Positions 11,481 to 25,920 are shown, numbered from the stretch's first letter. The stretch is DNA of 64,000 nt from Prinia subflava (GCF_021018805.1 NC_086257.1:13016693-13080692); one strand, 5' to 3'. Notes: a model not told the origin generated them from the sequence alone. Made by a program: numbers and translations.

Positions 11481-14400
11481 AGATGAGATTCATAGAATCA
11501 ATAATTTCAGAATTACTTTCACTGAAATGAAAAATAAAATTATTACTAAAATAAATTCAAAAATCCATGGAAAATGTATTTTGTTTGCCTGGAGCCTTGA
11601 CCTCTATCTTCAGAGCAAAGGAACAAACTTTATCACTTTTGTACCAAGCAGTGTTGACACTGTCAGAAAAATGTAAATGGATTGTTATGGGAAATATTAT
11701 GGCATTTGATGCACATTTCATGTGTATAGGGAAAATCTTTTGCATGTTTTCACATCATTTAAATTAAGCTTGTTCATACAGGCCGTGTCATAAACATCTT
11801 AAAAAGAAAAAAAAAAAAAGCAGAAAGTATAAGTAGATGTACTGTGTGGTCTGAAAACTGATCTACTATTTTGGCTGCTGACTAACTGTTTTACACTGAC
11901 ATGAATTTTAGGTGCAGACAAATGCTGAAGAAACTTGGTCTGTGAATTGAAAGAAACCCATAAATTGCTTAATATATTAGTGACTTCTATAAACAGTCAG
12001 CATACACAGTTTTGTTTGCAACATATTCTAAAGAAAGGATGGATTTTGGAAACCTGTACAAGTATTCCTGAATATTACAACCCATTGACCAAGCTATATT
12101 TAGAGTGGCCAAACATCTTTCTCATTTAAAACCAGGGAATCTCACAGTGGGGAGCAGGAGGACACACAGTGCCCTTGGGCACAGCACCAGAGGGAGGGGA
12201 GCACGGTCTGCAAGAGTGAAGCACAAGCTCACTGCTGGAAACTGCTGCCTGCACAGCTGAGGTGTCCTGAGCAAACTGGGCTTGAGGATTCCCTGCCTGC
12301 CTGTTGTGTATCACATACAACCCACCCAAGCAGCACAGGCTGAGCTGCTGCCTTACAATAAAATCAATTTATGTCGTTGGAGGGCTGAACCTAGGTGTTC
12401 TAATCTCATCATTAAATATTTGGACACCTTTTACCTGTGGTGTACCCTTTCAAAGGGCAGAAGAACTTTTCTCATTTGAAATACAAAAATCAGGCTAGAC
12501 CTCCATCAAGCTATTTACATTTTCTCACCTAGTTCTAGGTCTTAGTTCCCCATTCCTTATCTAATCCTTTCTAATTTATATCTATTTAGGAATTTGGCCA
12601 TTCACCCAAGCTCATTTCTTCATATGCATTAACTGTAATACTTGTAAGAAGCATGAAAAGCTTTTCATGTAATGAGAAGATTCCCAAAGTGCTTGGAATT
12701 CCTGTAAATTTTTTCTTCCTGGAACACGGATGCAAGAAGCTGGCTTCAACTCTTCACACAAAAGTCGGATGATCTTCTTAACAGATATCTCCAAGCTATA
12801 GCAGCTAACACATATTTATGTGTGAGATGGCTCAGCATAATCAATTTGGTTTGCTGAGGTTCCAGTAAAGAAACTACAGCTACAATCTCTTTTTTCTTCT
12901 TCCTCACTGTTTTCTTGCGTAATATTTTTTCCTTATCATTGCTTATTTTCATGCAGAGCATGTTTGCTTATTTGCTATGGTCAGTAGACACTCTATTTTA
13001 ATTACTTCAAAGGTAAATGTATTTGAAGACACTTGGCTCTCATTCCAGGTAAGAAAAACAATTAATATAATGGCTTTAGAAGTGCACAGAAAAAAAAAAT
13101 CAAAAACATGAGTTGCCATCACTTAAAACACCCATATACATTAATAAATATACTGTTTATTTTGCCTTTGCCTTCCCTTTTTTCAACAAATAGAGTAGTG
13201 GCAACAAGTGAACATACTTGCTACCTAAACTTATCAAAGGTTACTGTGCAGTTATTTATCAACTGTGAACCTACTACTTCATTACTATAATTATGTAGTA
13301 ACCAGCCAATTGACTTCTGGGGTAAGTGCATATTTCTCTTGCACTCCCCCCTCCAACACACATTTAGTGTTTAATTTCTGTTATTACTATCAATGTCATA
13401 CTGCAGCACCTCCAAGGCTGTTAAGAGATCAGAATGTCACCATTGCTGACACTGGGCAATCAAATAATGTAAGAATGCACACAAACATTTAAGAAAGTGC
13501 TGTTAATATGTGAGAGATGCATTTGCTGTAAAACAAAGTGGCAGAGAACCCTCATGTAACGTAGACCAGCTCATTCAAAGATGGACAAGAGGAACTAAAT
13601 CATAAGCTAACATCAATCACTCTAATTTCAATCAAATCCATGAATTAACACCAACCCACGAGAACTGCCTCTCCTTCCATAACATATGATGTACATTTCA
13701 TAATACACACTCAAATTAGAAAGTCAGTAATAGGATACTGATACAGTTCATCCATACAGGTATTGATACCACTCTATTTTGATGGTTGCAAAATTCACAA
13801 ATAGGCCAAAACAACTGCTACAGAAGTTTTCTATGAAACTGAATCGATATCCAGTGCATTGAGGCACTAAGCAGCTGAATAATTTCTGAGTGTTTCCATG
13901 TCCAAGGAGACAGTACTGAGCCTCCCAACTCCAGCCCTGGCTGGCAGCACACAGACCGTGCTCTCCACAGTCCACTGGTGGTCCCCAGGGCACTGCTGCT
14001 GCCCAACCCAGGCACTCTGCAGGCAAAGCCCATGTTCCAAAGGCAATTCAAGCATGGAAACTTTGCTATTCAGCCTTCCAAGGGAAACTTAATATCTTTT
14101 TGTCATGTAAATGTGTTCAAATGACATAAAAAATTCCTTTCCAGACATAGGTGAAAGAGAAGAATTTTAGGGAATTATGAGAAAGGTGTAACAGGATGCC
14201 TCCTGATGATTACAGCTAATAGGACTGTCCTGAAATCAAACATGGACACGTCTGTTTCTTCCCTTAAAACCACTTCTGGGAATATATTTACTGCCCACAT
14301 CCTCTCTCAGATTCCCCAATCTCTTCAAGAGCTTGTAAAAAGAATTGCTTGGCAAATAGAATTTAATTGCATTAAATAGCAAATTAATCTTTTCCCTCTA

Positions 14401-14629
14401 GATATCCTACATGGTCTCTCCACACCAGAAAACAACACAAAATATAGCCACGCATTGACTGGAGCTTCATTGTAAAAAGTTATTCCAGGATATTGGCTTC
14501 TGTCCAAAAGGTAAGAGTAACGGAGGTAATTTAAATATGCTTGAGCACAGGAACAAATCCCTAAGCTCCCTTGCTCTCTTTGTCAAAACCCATTCTTTCA
14601 GAAAATCATTTTCTTTACTCATTGGACAA
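11481..14629. other. Unique AT-rich non-coding DNA
   Basis: No gene is supported. It includes an A13 run (11807-11819), a GC-richer patch at 12130-12300, an 18-bp palindrome at 12652-12669 and another GC-richer patch at 13910-14040. Open frames in the latter overlap in several frames and both strands, which indicates composition rather than coding. Confidence 0.6.
12652..12669. repeat. 18-bp perfect palindrome
   Basis: CATGAAAAGCTTTTCATG is identical to its own reverse complement and has no spacer. It could be a dimeric protein binding site or simply chance. A second, shorter symmetric element (ACCTAG-TT-CTAGGT-like) lies about 120 bp upstream near 12528-12541. Confidence 0.85.
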
Positions 14630-15430
14630 CAAAATGCATTGTCAAGAAATTTTATAGCAATAATTATAAAAGATGTCCATTTGAACCCATTGAGGTCTTA
14701 CTGATTTTATAATACCCAGCAGACCTCCCTGCAGGAGAACGCTATATTTATGTTAGCAATATATGCGAGAATTGAGATCGTAAAATTAAATGACCACATA
14801 GAACTGTCATTTATATGATGAGCACCTACAAATGTGAAGGCTGGTTTATCTTGCAAGATAGGGTAGAACTAAATGGTCCACTCTCAGTGTATGCTTTTAA
14901 TCACGCATTTCTTCACTGTTTCTGCAATATTACACTTGAAGGACTGGTGAGCAGTTTGCTATGAAATGTTAAATGGCTACTAGCAGTACAAGCCCGATGG
15001 AAGTGCTCACTAAAATAGAAGTACAGTACATATTGTATGCAATTGTTTTATGAGAGACATTATGGTTACTAGAATAACATTTCACCATTACCAACCGCTG
15101 AGAGAAAAGTCATTAAGATATTTGGCAAGCTGGTGTAATTTTTCAGCAGAACTACAGTACCAGACCTCAGAATAGCTTCTGTACGAAAAGGCTAGCTGTC
15201 TCAAGAAAACAACTTAAGTCTTTGGTGTCATTTTATTCATAGGGGTTTATTTTCAGATTCCAATGAGAAAGTTATTGCTGCTGGAGAGTGAACAATTGAG
15301 CCTTAACCCTTATTATAACAGTGCAATTTCAGAACCAGTGCAATAAATCTTGTGGCAGTGTTTCCATTAAAAATCTCTTTTCTAAAGAGATTTTATGGTG
15401 TGTAGTTTCATTCAGACACTTTTATGAGAG
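14630..15430. promoter_or_regulatory. Possible conserved non-coding element (weak)
   Basis: An 800-bp unique stretch with high-complexity AT-rich sequence. It has no simple repeats, no transposon and no open frame above 60 codons. It contains an 11-bp-arm hairpin at 15370-15394. This texture resembles vertebrate conserved non-coding elements, but conservation cannot be seen in one sequence, so this is a guess from composition only. Confidence 0.2.
15370..15394. repeat. Inverted repeat, 11-bp arms and 3-nt loop
   Basis: The arm AAAATCTCTTT (15370-15380) is followed by TCT and by its exact reverse complement AAAGAGATTTT (15384-15394). A transcript from either strand could fold here, but the stem is short and AT-rich, too short for a microRNA precursor as it stands. 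Confidence 0.85.
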
Positions 15431-18400
15431 ATTTCTTTAAACTATGGTTTCAAAACTAGAGAGAGATTAAGCACGTGTTTAGGCACTGTTAAATAATGAG
15501 GTGGAAATAAACAAAATTCAAGTCCCTGCTGTCATCTCAGCCTCGTCCATGGTTTTGCAAATACTGCAGGAACAGAAAATTCATGCTCTCCATAAAAATA
15601 GCAGGGTCCATGCTGGACAGGGTTCCCCTCAACACCATCACTGGAGCAGCAAGTGCCCATTTTTCATACTGCCATTAACATATTAAAGACAGACTCACAG
15701 ACACACATATGCCATTCCACCCTGATTGTTTCCAGTAAATACGCTCTCCCTCTTCCTACAACTGCACTCTAATGATGTGACGAGGCATTGCAGCTTCAAG
15801 GTGCAAACATTTTGAACTGAAACAGCCACTATGCATCACCTAACTAAATCCTTTTCTCTATAACAAGAACGGTAATGACCTATTACAGTATTATCACAAG
15901 GTAACAAGACATAAGTAACAAGGCCCACTGCAACCAAACACTTCTGGTTGTCAAAGTTTCCAGTGGAAACAATGACTTCTGGTTAACGTGAGCTGACAGG
16001 AGATCTCATGAAAGCCCCATAAATGACACAGGCCAGCATTAAACAAGCTGCTGTTGTAATCTTGCTTCTTTTTACAAATCTGACCATGACAATCCCAAAA
16101 TGGTGTCATTTCAATAGGATTTTATATTTATCTGATTTGGAAAAACATAATTTTGTTATTTGATTTCTTTTAATCTGATATTGTGTGATTCCATACACAT
16201 ATTTAACAACATACATTAAAGCAAACAAACTTGATTCAAGATCAAGGAAACATTTACCAAAATTTACCCATTTTCGATGAGAAGAATAAATCCATAGAAG
16301 CTCCATCTAATACAAGGCATTTGACACATATGGGAAAGGATTGTTCTGGGGAATATTTTTTCTAGAAAACTTTGTAAAAACATCCATGTTCCACTGTGTC
16401 TCTAAAATAATGCAGTTCCCATGAACTGAAGTTTTCTAGTCATTTGTTGCTATCACCCGAGTTCAGAAAGTTCTATGCTAAAAAACTCATTCTAATCTGA
16501 GAGCTCCCAAGTTCTGAATAATATTACAGTGTGGTTGGTCCTATGTCTGTAACTGCCAAATAAAGCAAAATACCTAACTACAGAAACTGAAATTGCATAG
16601 AAACTTAGTTACTTACTTGCCTGGATCTCTCAGATGATTACACCCCTGATTCACAGGCCTTCACTCCTCAGTAAGGTTACATGTACAGGTATCCAGAGTA
16701 TTTTCCAGGGCAGCAGCTTCCTGAAGTTCTCTGTTTGGATCTGACAGCTTGGAAGACTAAAACAGGGTAGAATGAAAATCCTGGTTTACTTGATAATTAT
16801 CAGGAGTGACCCCAAAAGGTAAACATGCAACACAGAAAACCATGGTGAAAATTAACTTATTCTCTAGCAAAGACAGATCCAGCTGAACTGAAGCTTCTGG
16901 TCAAAGCCATCCTTTCAGAGAGACTCATACCATAACATTCTAGGCTTGCATCATTACATTTCTAATTTTGCAAACATTTAAACATATGCTTGATTATGCC
17001 ATCATAAGTAGTTCTTATGGGTCTTCCTCTAGTACAGAAATAACTCCCAAAATTGTCCATTCACTTGAAGAGGTGTTTAAGTCATTGTTAGTTTTCCTCC
17101 TCACATCCATTACCCCTTTCACCCTCACGATTACCAAGTGATTTCTGAATAACTGTAGTTCATTCATGAACTGTGAATTTACAGCAGTTATTAATACCAG
17201 AGCAAAAAATTTAGAAGAACAGACCTAGATGTCTAGAACCACAACAGAATATAAAAGAAATTGAGACTGGAAAGATTAAAACATTTTCTAGAACTTAACT
17301 GCTGAACTTCACAACTCTAATGTTATTAACATAAGGGTTTCTAAATAAAGCATTTAAAATTAAACTTCTTTTTCTTACACAAATAATAGCCAATAACTGC
17401 CATTATATCACAAAATTACTCCCTGTTCAACAGAAAGCTAATTTTGAGAACTTCATTCTCAATTAGCTGCAACTGTACATAAAGAGGTATCAACATCTGT
17501 ATTTAATTCTCATACTCATTTCAGTTCCACAAAATTAATTTCCAAAGGGAAAATACATTTATTAAAGATATATTTTTACTTCCTTGTCTCCTAACTTGAT
17601 GAATTTGCTTGTGTTAGAACCAGACAACAAAATCAGATATATATTCATGTACTAAAAAAAAAGTATTTGGTCTTAACAATCAATAAATTTTGCTTTTATT
17701 TTAAAATTCAGTTATAAACTTTTTTTCCTCATGAAAACATTCATTTTCTTCCTTAGGACTTTTTAGAATAATTGTGAACATAGATAAACATAAACAAATG
17801 TTTTGTCTATAAAGCTCATCTGTTGTGCCAGAAGGGTGTGCTCTTCATCATTTTTAATTTAGAATGCTCATTTTACAGAACTGAGAATTCAGAGCTAGCT
17901 CTTCATAGGCTCTATCCCCACTAGAGTTTGCGCTGAAAAGTTAATAACTTTAACAGGTTTTTTTATTCATTTCATTTGGATTTTCCCTGGGTTTTTAGGG
18001 TTTCACAATATAAAAATCCTAAAAAATCTGCAAGAATTTTAAAAAAAAGGTGCTAAAATTTCCCTCAATAAACTAAAAATATAGAGAAAATATGTACCTT
18101 AACAAGATTTGTAAAATTTCACCATCTATATCACTTGGCAAAAAAAAATCTACAATTATGCCTATATCATAAAGCATTAAATGACATAAATTAAATTTAA
18201 AACACTAGCTGCACTAGCTGTTTCACTGCTTGGATGTAGAGCTACACATCTTATCAATTTACAATATGAGTGACCCAGTCCATGGTCTAAAAACTTAAAA
18301 TTTTCAAGCAAAGCATGAGGAGAGACAGTGTTGGCTCTTATGTCATTTACAAAGTTTCTCCTGCAAAGATAGTCCTTTCATAGCTATAGAATCTCAAATT

Positions 18401-21400
18401 TAGTTCTTCAAATTGGCCACACAAAGCTGCTGCCTTGTTTTTACAAGAGCAGTTCTTAGTATATCATTATATTGCTGAACAACAATTGTTCCAACAGAAT
18501 TTAAGAAAATATGCACTTCAACCCAAAAGTGGAGCTGGGAAATGTGATGAGTAAACAGGATTACTTGTTTAGGTAGTCAAAGTTTGCCAGGCATTCAAAC
18601 CCTAAGGAAAACTTAATTAAAGTCAATAAAGAGGAAGAGAAAGCACATGAAAATTAACTAATAATATTTGTGCAAAGCAAAATATGAGCTGATCAGTTAT
18701 CTGTGCCTGTGGGATAGTTTTGCAAACATAAGCCTTCAGCCTACAGCGTGCTGGGATGGATTCTGAGCTTTCTGTGTTTATCAGGCACGGATCCACTTAA
18801 ATCAATAAAGTTATGTCAGAATTTTGCCCATGTGAACAAAACAATGATTGCTGCCATGCCCTTCTAAGGACATGAAATGAAAAAAATTAAATTCTTCCTT
18901 CATAGATTCATTTCACTGTTTTAGCAGACTATTTGATTGTGCCATTTATGCAGAATTTAGAAAATGTGAAGATCTGAGATCAGATTCTCTTCTTTGCTGC
19001 AGAAATGTAATGTTGATAAAACTGTCTGTAAGTCATTATAGACATTCACTGATAAGCAGTGAATATTTATTACTCCATAACAGGTAGTAATCATGCTCTT
19101 AACTTTTTCACTCATTATTTTGTTGTATTTCCTCTCTGCATTAGGCACTTTGGGACATTACTCACTCTATGTTCAAAATCTCTCAGGTACTGTCAGCTAT
19201 TTTCAACCACCTAGGAAAGACTATAAGCACTTTTCTGACATGAATTTGCTGAACTCGCTGAACTCTTAGATTTCTATAGAAATTGAGTTAAAGGCACTTA
19301 AGGATGTGGGAAAAGAAAGGGACAGACCCTTAAAATAATGTATTAAACCTGCAGCAGCAGCCTCTTCTCAGTCTGTCTTGAGCCACCAAGTCAGCATCCT
19401 TCCTTCGGAAACTCCAGAGCATCCAAAGGGCTCTGTAAGTTTCATACTTTTTACCACCTTGAATAGCATTTGTAGAGGGAAAATAAAATCCTACATCCCT
19501 TTCAAAAGTGTACTGCTGTAGCATTCCAGTTGTGAAATTGATCGCTTGCTGCAACTTTGCTACTAAATTTACTGCTGACTCCCAAAAGGGGAGATGTTTC
19601 TATTCCCACTGCCCCAGCAACATCACTCAGCATTTTGCCCAGACTGATTTGTTGTCAATCCGCAGGCCACAACCAAGATCAAAAAGTGCTATTCAGGGTA
19701 CAAAACACCAAAGAATCTGAATTTTAATAATCGTGTTAAACAGCATTTGCAGCACTAGTCAGGATGCAACAGTTTAGTGTTTGTGTCAGATTTGATGTAA
19801 TAATATGTCAGTTTGAAGCACTTAAATTCAGTTTAAACTGCAGCAGACTGCTGCAAATCCCACAGAAACAAATCTCTCATGGCAAAACAAACACTGGCTG
19901 GAATCTCATGGGGGTTTCAAGCCCAACTCCGTCTTCAAGGAAAACGTTTGGGGTGAGGAAGGAATTTCTTTTCTCAGACAACTGACATGGCAATAGTCAT
20001 GTGGTCACCAGCATCATCATCCAGTACTTCAGGCAGAATAATGCTGGGAATTTACAAACTTTGAAATTATAAACAGTAATCAAATGCTTTTGCATATAGG
20101 TGGCTAAAAGATCTCAGCTTTTCCAACCAAAGGAACTACTTAATATTATTTGTAGGAGAAAGAGAAGCCACTAGAGTTTTGCAGAGCAAGATACAGAGGT
20201 GTTACCATTCCTTCTGGCAGGTGATTTGAAGGAAAATATCTATAAGAATTAGGCTAAAAAGAGTGAAACTGGGATAAGTTTTTACAGGACTTGCCAGAAG
20301 ATACCCACTAGACTTGTTTAATACTCACAATTTAAATATAAAAGTGTACAGTTAGCTTCACTCACTGGTCTCTACACTTCAAACTGATCACTATGTCAGT
20401 TTGTGATCAGTCACAATAAGTTGGTGCTCTGTTCACACACAAAATGAAGAAAAATTATTTTTTTTCCCAATCATAGAGTCTATTATTTTAGCTTTGCAGT
20501 GTAGTAAGGTGTGGTATTCTTGATCAGAAAGGGATGTAGGAAGATGAAAGAAAATATTAAAATTGTAGAAGGACAGAAGTTATTAATGGAGATAATAACA
20601 GTTGACTTCACTGTTTCATACAAAAATTAATTTTTAAAATCATATTCAAAGCAAAGGCACCAGAAAAATTGTGTTGAATTAATTACTTAGGAACCACCAT
20701 GTTTAACTGGGCAAAGTGTTAGATTTAAATTATTTGCCTCCAGTTGAAAAACCCACCACCACATCCAGTGACCCCTGAAAAAGGCTTATTTTTGCAGTTT
20801 GAATATAAAAAGCTTAGAAATGTTAATCATTCCATCAGGAAATCAAAATCATAAACTGCTAGATTAATGAACGTTACAAGTAGCTCTCACATGCAGAATA
20901 GTTAAGACATTGTCAGTAATTTGTTTTGACAAAAGTGATTAGAATATTTATTTTTGCTAATACTTCTCCTACATGCGGACCTGGAAAAATGAAACTTGTT
21001 TGTATAACACAGTAATAAAAATCTTTATTAAAACTCAGAATGTTGTAAGTTAATTATATGATATTAGCAAGAAAAGGGATAATCAAGAAATCCTTCATGA
21101 GTTCATAATCTGTAAGGCAAACAACTCGTCACTGGTCTGATCTGGTCTGTAGTGCCACTTAAAGCTATTCTAAATGGAATTGCTAGTTTTTACTATTTAT
21201 TATTACAATAGAAGAAAAAGCAGAATTGTTGATTACAGTACCTTCTGATCATAAGGAATGTAATGCAAAAGCACCTAAACCATTAGGTTTTCTTAGATTA
21301 CATTGCCTGCAAATAGTGCTTCATGAATGAGAGAGAGGGAATGTTGTAGAGGGTGTTTTTGTCATCTGGTTTGTACCTGCTTATTCCATTATGTGTGGAG

Positions 21401-22200
21401 AAAAGAAAAATCTCATTTTTTAACAATGCTGCAATTAGCTGAATTTACAAAAGAAAAAAAAAGAAATTGTAGGCATTTTAACAGACTAAAATTTCATCTG
21501 TGATGTCAAACTCAGCTGTAGGATTTCACTCCCATTTTGCTTTCAAAATAAGTGGGGAAAAAAAGGGGGGAGGGGGACAAAAATTAAGAGCAATTATTCA
21601 CAGATTCCTTGTTCAGTAGGAACCATATTGTTCAGGGCTAACAGCATAGCACAGACTAAAGATATAGCACAATGAGTTCTGTCTCAAGTTCCATTCTTGT
21701 GGCTGAGGTATAGGAAGATATTCCACCCTGATTACAAGCAATAGAGGATATCTTAACCTCCTTGAGTTTCAGTGATTAATTACTCTCACTGTATAAAACT
21801 ATTATGCCTGCTGTCAGTTTCTAGCAGCATAGCTTTATTATGCCTTTCTCTGCTAGACTGAAAAGTCCATCTACTATCACTGTTTTGTTTTTTTTTTCCT
21901 ACAGGAATAATAAGTTACATATATCACAGTTTAGGTGAACCATCCCTCTTACGTTTGGTCCCAAATCCAAGTTCCAGCTCTGCCCTAGGTTTTACCTGTA
22001 GGCTTCCTACTGGACAGATCAGACTAGCAAGACTCTACAAGCCCTAAAATTTTTCTCCAGCCTTTAAAGCCTCCACAACCAAGGGGTCAAGTTTTCCTGA
22101 GATGAACGAGAACTTGAATTAAGCAAGACTGCATCCCTAAGTGTGAATATAAAAAGTACAGAGTACTGGTTTCAGAGAAAAATCTACTTTTGACTTGGAC
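15431..22200. other. Unique, strongly AT-rich non-coding DNA
   Basis: This is the most AT-rich and ORF-poor part of the window, particularly 16300-18900 and 20000-22100. No gene, RNA or transposon is recognised. A G-rich tract is present at 21554-21576 (G4-A7-G6-A-G5). Confidence 0.65.
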
Positions 22201-25200
22201 AGAGTTTTAGAAACTTCTGAGAAAGTCTGTGGTGTAGGGAGGGGAAGAGGAGAGGAAACGCTGCAGCAGCTCTGGAGAAGTTAAAGGAGTATGATTTTGA
22301 ATGTTTCTATGTCTCCAGGGGTATGTGGACAGCGTTGGTACACATTTTTTACATTTTATTGTACACAGTAGGCAGGGCTTCTTCAGCCATATGACCTGAG
22401 TTCCCACAGTCACAGTTTCTCTGATTACTTGTAAAATAACCACTAACTGAGGTGGAGGGCAGGCTCTAGACAACTGTGTGCTTTGCTGTTAGGAGGAAAC
22501 TGCAAGCCAGTCACATCCAGACTCAAAGAGAGGAATCCATCCTTACAAAACTATAACCTTAGTCCAGGGCTGGTAGTCCATATAAGCAGAAAGGAGGAAA
22601 ATGAAAAAGTACAGGTCAAATCTGCTACAAAACTCAGAATTAAGCCAGTCCCCATCTCATTCATTTGGCATGGTTCTGTTTTTGTTATCAGCTTTGGTGG
22701 GTATCTGCAAAGCAATGTCAGCACCTTCTCCAGGCAAACAGCTGCCTCTGAAACATTCGGGGCCATCTCTTGGCAGCTGCCTTTCTAGTGGTACATCAGT
22801 GAAACACTGCCTCTCTAAAAAGCAGCAGCTGCTAATTCTGGTGTGGTACATAACAGCTTGCTGCCACATCAGGTTGGGTCCTGCAAGAAAATGAGTTTCT
22901 CTGGCCCAGATCATTTGACAATTGCTACCGTATGAATAATTCAGTCCACAAAACCCAGCAAATGCAAGCAAGCGAATAAAACAGCAAGCTGTGTACTGCA
23001 CTGGATGGCCAGCAGCAGCCCCAGGTCAGCCAAAGGGTGTGACAGCTGCTTGCTGATGGTGATGGCTGGCCACTGCAAACCGGCTAATGGACCCGCCAGC
23101 AGGAGGCTTCCCGGGAAGACATTTCCGTGTTTCACTGGATGCCTTGCCATCCCAGTCCCTTTGATTTGAGCTGGCAAAATTAGCGTTCAAACCTATTAAA
23201 ATATGTTCACACAATTCTTCCTTTGGATTAACTGACCTGATTGAAAAGGACACATTTAACTGAAGCCATGCAATCTTCTCACGACTTAAAAAACCTTTAG
23301 CTTCATCTTACTTGCCTTTGGCCTCTGTGTCTGCAAATCTGTACGAGCATGAGCTTCACATCTTTGTTCAAAAATGTTTCTTCAGCTTTAATTTTGGTAA
23401 TATGTACAGGAAGGATACATTAATTGAAAGGAGAAATGCTTCCTTCTCTGTCCTTCAGTATGTTTTCCTGCCCTTGTTTCATCCGCTTTTAAAGCAGGAA
23501 AGGAGAATGCGTTTAAAGAGAATTTTGCTGCTCCTGAGATGAATTTATTCTGCTCATCAGTTCAGAGATACTCTCCAAAAGAGGAGGTGACTGCAGCTCC
23601 ATCCCAGGCTGCCTGGTGGGCTGTGTCACCTGCCCTGGCTTGTAGGCAGCAGCCTGGAAATCTGGGAGCCCCAGACCCAGGGTAGCCCACCTGGCAGAGG
23701 AGCCAAACAACCTCCACATCCTGTGCATCTCACTTTGTAGCTGGCATGCTTCCAGGAGCTGTGTGGGTGAACCAGCAGGAAACCAGGCTGAAACTTTACT
23801 TGTTTCCAGAAAGAAATTTGTCAAATTGAACTATTTGCATGGGCTACTCGGGTGAATTAGCAGCCCCCACCATTAGAAGTTTTCTGACTCAACGTGCTCT
23901 GTGCCATGTTTAGTTAACACAGTAACCAGCAAGTATGGGTAAGAGATTCACACAGAAACAGGGGAAAAATAATAACAAAAAAAACCTCTGTAAAACTGCA
24001 GTTGTTGGGGTTATGATCCAGGCTAGAAGCATTTATAATGCTTGCCATTAAGGCTTTCCAAATTTAGGTTCTCATTGTTCCTTCTCTGTACTGCTCACCC
24101 ACAATCACTCCATCATACACTGTCCCTATTTTCCTAGTGTAAGCAGTACCTCTAGCCAGGGATTCTCTTCACCTTTGGGCACTTTATTCTTCACCTCAGT
24201 TACCCACAGAAAAAAAAATCAGGCTATCAACAGAGACACTTGACCTTACTCTTTACACAGGAATTCTACCTGCAATGGTAATTTTGTATCATTTTATTTG
24301 CTCATATAAAAGAACAGAATATGTTTATTGATTGAATTTGCCTTGATAATTAATGGCACTTGGCAGGACTTGACTTACCTGTGTATAGAAGTAAATTAGA
24401 TTATTTTCCTAGTTTGTACAGTCAGTGTGGGTTTTCTTGAATAATCAATGTTTGGGTGTAGAGCTGATTGACAAAGACTAGGTAGTAACATTGTTTTACT
24501 CAGAACCATTCATTTTCTTCCTTATGAATGGAATTATTCCAAAACACTTAGACAACATCTCTTCCAGTGAATTAAGAGGCTTAGCTTGATCTCAAATGGT
24601 TAACTAAAAAGGAGAGCAGAAGAGATCAGTAAGGTAAGCAGAGTCCAGCTTTTATGAAGAGCTCTTGTAGGAAGAGATAACCTGCCACCATAGCAAACAA
24701 AAGGAAAACAAAAACCAATATGGATCCTTTAAAGCAAATGAGAAATCAGTTTTGTTCTCAGAAGGAAGGGAGGAAGGGTGAGAAGGCAGGCAGGCAGTTA
24801 TAGAAACAGGAAAGAAAAATTGATGAAGGACAGGAGGTAAGCAGATGGATCTTACAAAAAGTTCATAAGATATGATGATCTTTTTCTATGCACACAGATT
24901 TATGATATTTAGGACTACTGACTCTCCTTTGACAGACCTGCTTCATACAGGACACTTACCCAATTTCCTGCCAAAATCTGAGATTTTTTTTGTCCAAAGT
25001 TCAAATGGGAGGGAGTTAAACCACTTCACAATCTGCAGTTGGCCTCTTGGCTACACCAAGTGTGTTTTGCCAAGTCTCCCTCATCCCAGCCCATCCAGAG
25101 CTGGTTTCCCAGGCTCTCATGGTCTCTGCTGAGCAGGGTATTGAACGTGCTGAACAGGACCTGCTACCAAGCCTGTATTTTGTGTGTGTTCTGCTAAGCC

Positions 25201-25740
25201 AAGGCAGCAGCACATCCCCTGACACAGAGGCACAGTGCAGCTCTCCCTGTACAAGGCAGCTGTGTGCACATGCCTCCCCAGCCAGCCCTAGCAGTGCTCC
25301 CATACCCTCCCTCCTCCACATGTACCAGCTCCTCTCTTCCCACACAGCCCCCCTGAATGCATATTCACAGCTTGTGCCAACGCTAAAAGCACCGCAGAGC
25401 ACAGGCACATTTCAAGGGAGACTTCCACAGCCCTCTGAAATCACCATCCTTCTAGGTAAATAAGCCTCTGATGACCCATGCTGTATGTATGGCATTATGC
25501 TGCATTTGTGATTCAGATGCCTGCTCCAAATCCAAAGCACACACACAAAGTACTAAGAGAACTTTCAACATAAAGGAGGTATAAAAGTGGAGCTGATTCA
25601 CACTCTTAGCCGCAATCAAACTGCCAGAGGATGCTGAATGATTCCCTCTGCTCTGGTTTTGGATGTCATTATCTGACCTCATTTCTTGCTCATGGCATTT
25701 TCTTGGGCAGCTCAGTGCTCACATATTATCAAGCCAGCCG
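22201..25740. other. Unique non-coding DNA with GC-richer patches
   Basis: Patches at about 22950-23160, 23570-23790 and 25030-25440 are richer in GC and support long open frames on both strands (up to 138 codons at 25047-25463). These frames overlap each other and translate to low-similarity sequence with no domain I recognise. They are best taken as compositional. A purine-rich GGAAG/GGCA tract lies at about 24763-24798. Confidence 0.55.
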
Positions 25741-25864
25741 CACTCAAAGTCATACAAATGTGAGTGTATGTGTATGTGCTGAAGGAGCACAAGGGGTGGG
25801 GTAAATTAAAGGCTTTTATGTACTACTGATTGAGAAAGAGAGAAAACAACATTTAAAAGCCTTT

Positions 25865-25920
25865 TAAATTGCTATTCCTTCCTTTTAATCCCAAATTTCT
25901 CTTTGTTTTGTTTTATGCAG
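25865..25920 (+). promoter_or_regulatory. Candidate splice acceptor (polypyrimidine tract plus TATGCAG)
   Basis: A pyrimidine-dominated run, ending in a T-rich stretch and TATGCAG, directly precedes a short open segment. This has the form of a vertebrate 3' splice site. Such matches are common by chance in AT-rich DNA, so it carries weight only together with the downstream open frame. Confidence 0.3.

Noticed and set aside
11488..11500. TCATAGAATCA, similar to the reverse complement of a CR1 tail
   Set aside because: No CR1 body follows on the expected side; a short chance match.
11801..11819. A13 run as a possible retrocopy tail
   Set aside because: No open frame or gene-like sequence upstream on the relevant strand and no flanking duplication seen. 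The same holds for the A13 run at 39001-39013.
17865..17895. CATTTTACAGAACTGAG, similar to the reverse complement of a MIR core
   Set aside because: Only about 15-25 bases resemble it and no tRNA-like head or further alignment was found.
23092..23108. CCAGCAGGAGGC as a possible CTCF site
   Set aside because: Disfavoured A in the GGNGGC centre and poor 3' flank compared with the two sites reported.
25047..25463. 138-codon plus-strand frame with a 130-codon frame on the opposite strand
   Set aside because: Both lie in a GC-richer patch and overlap antiparallel. Neither has a recognisable domain or splice context.
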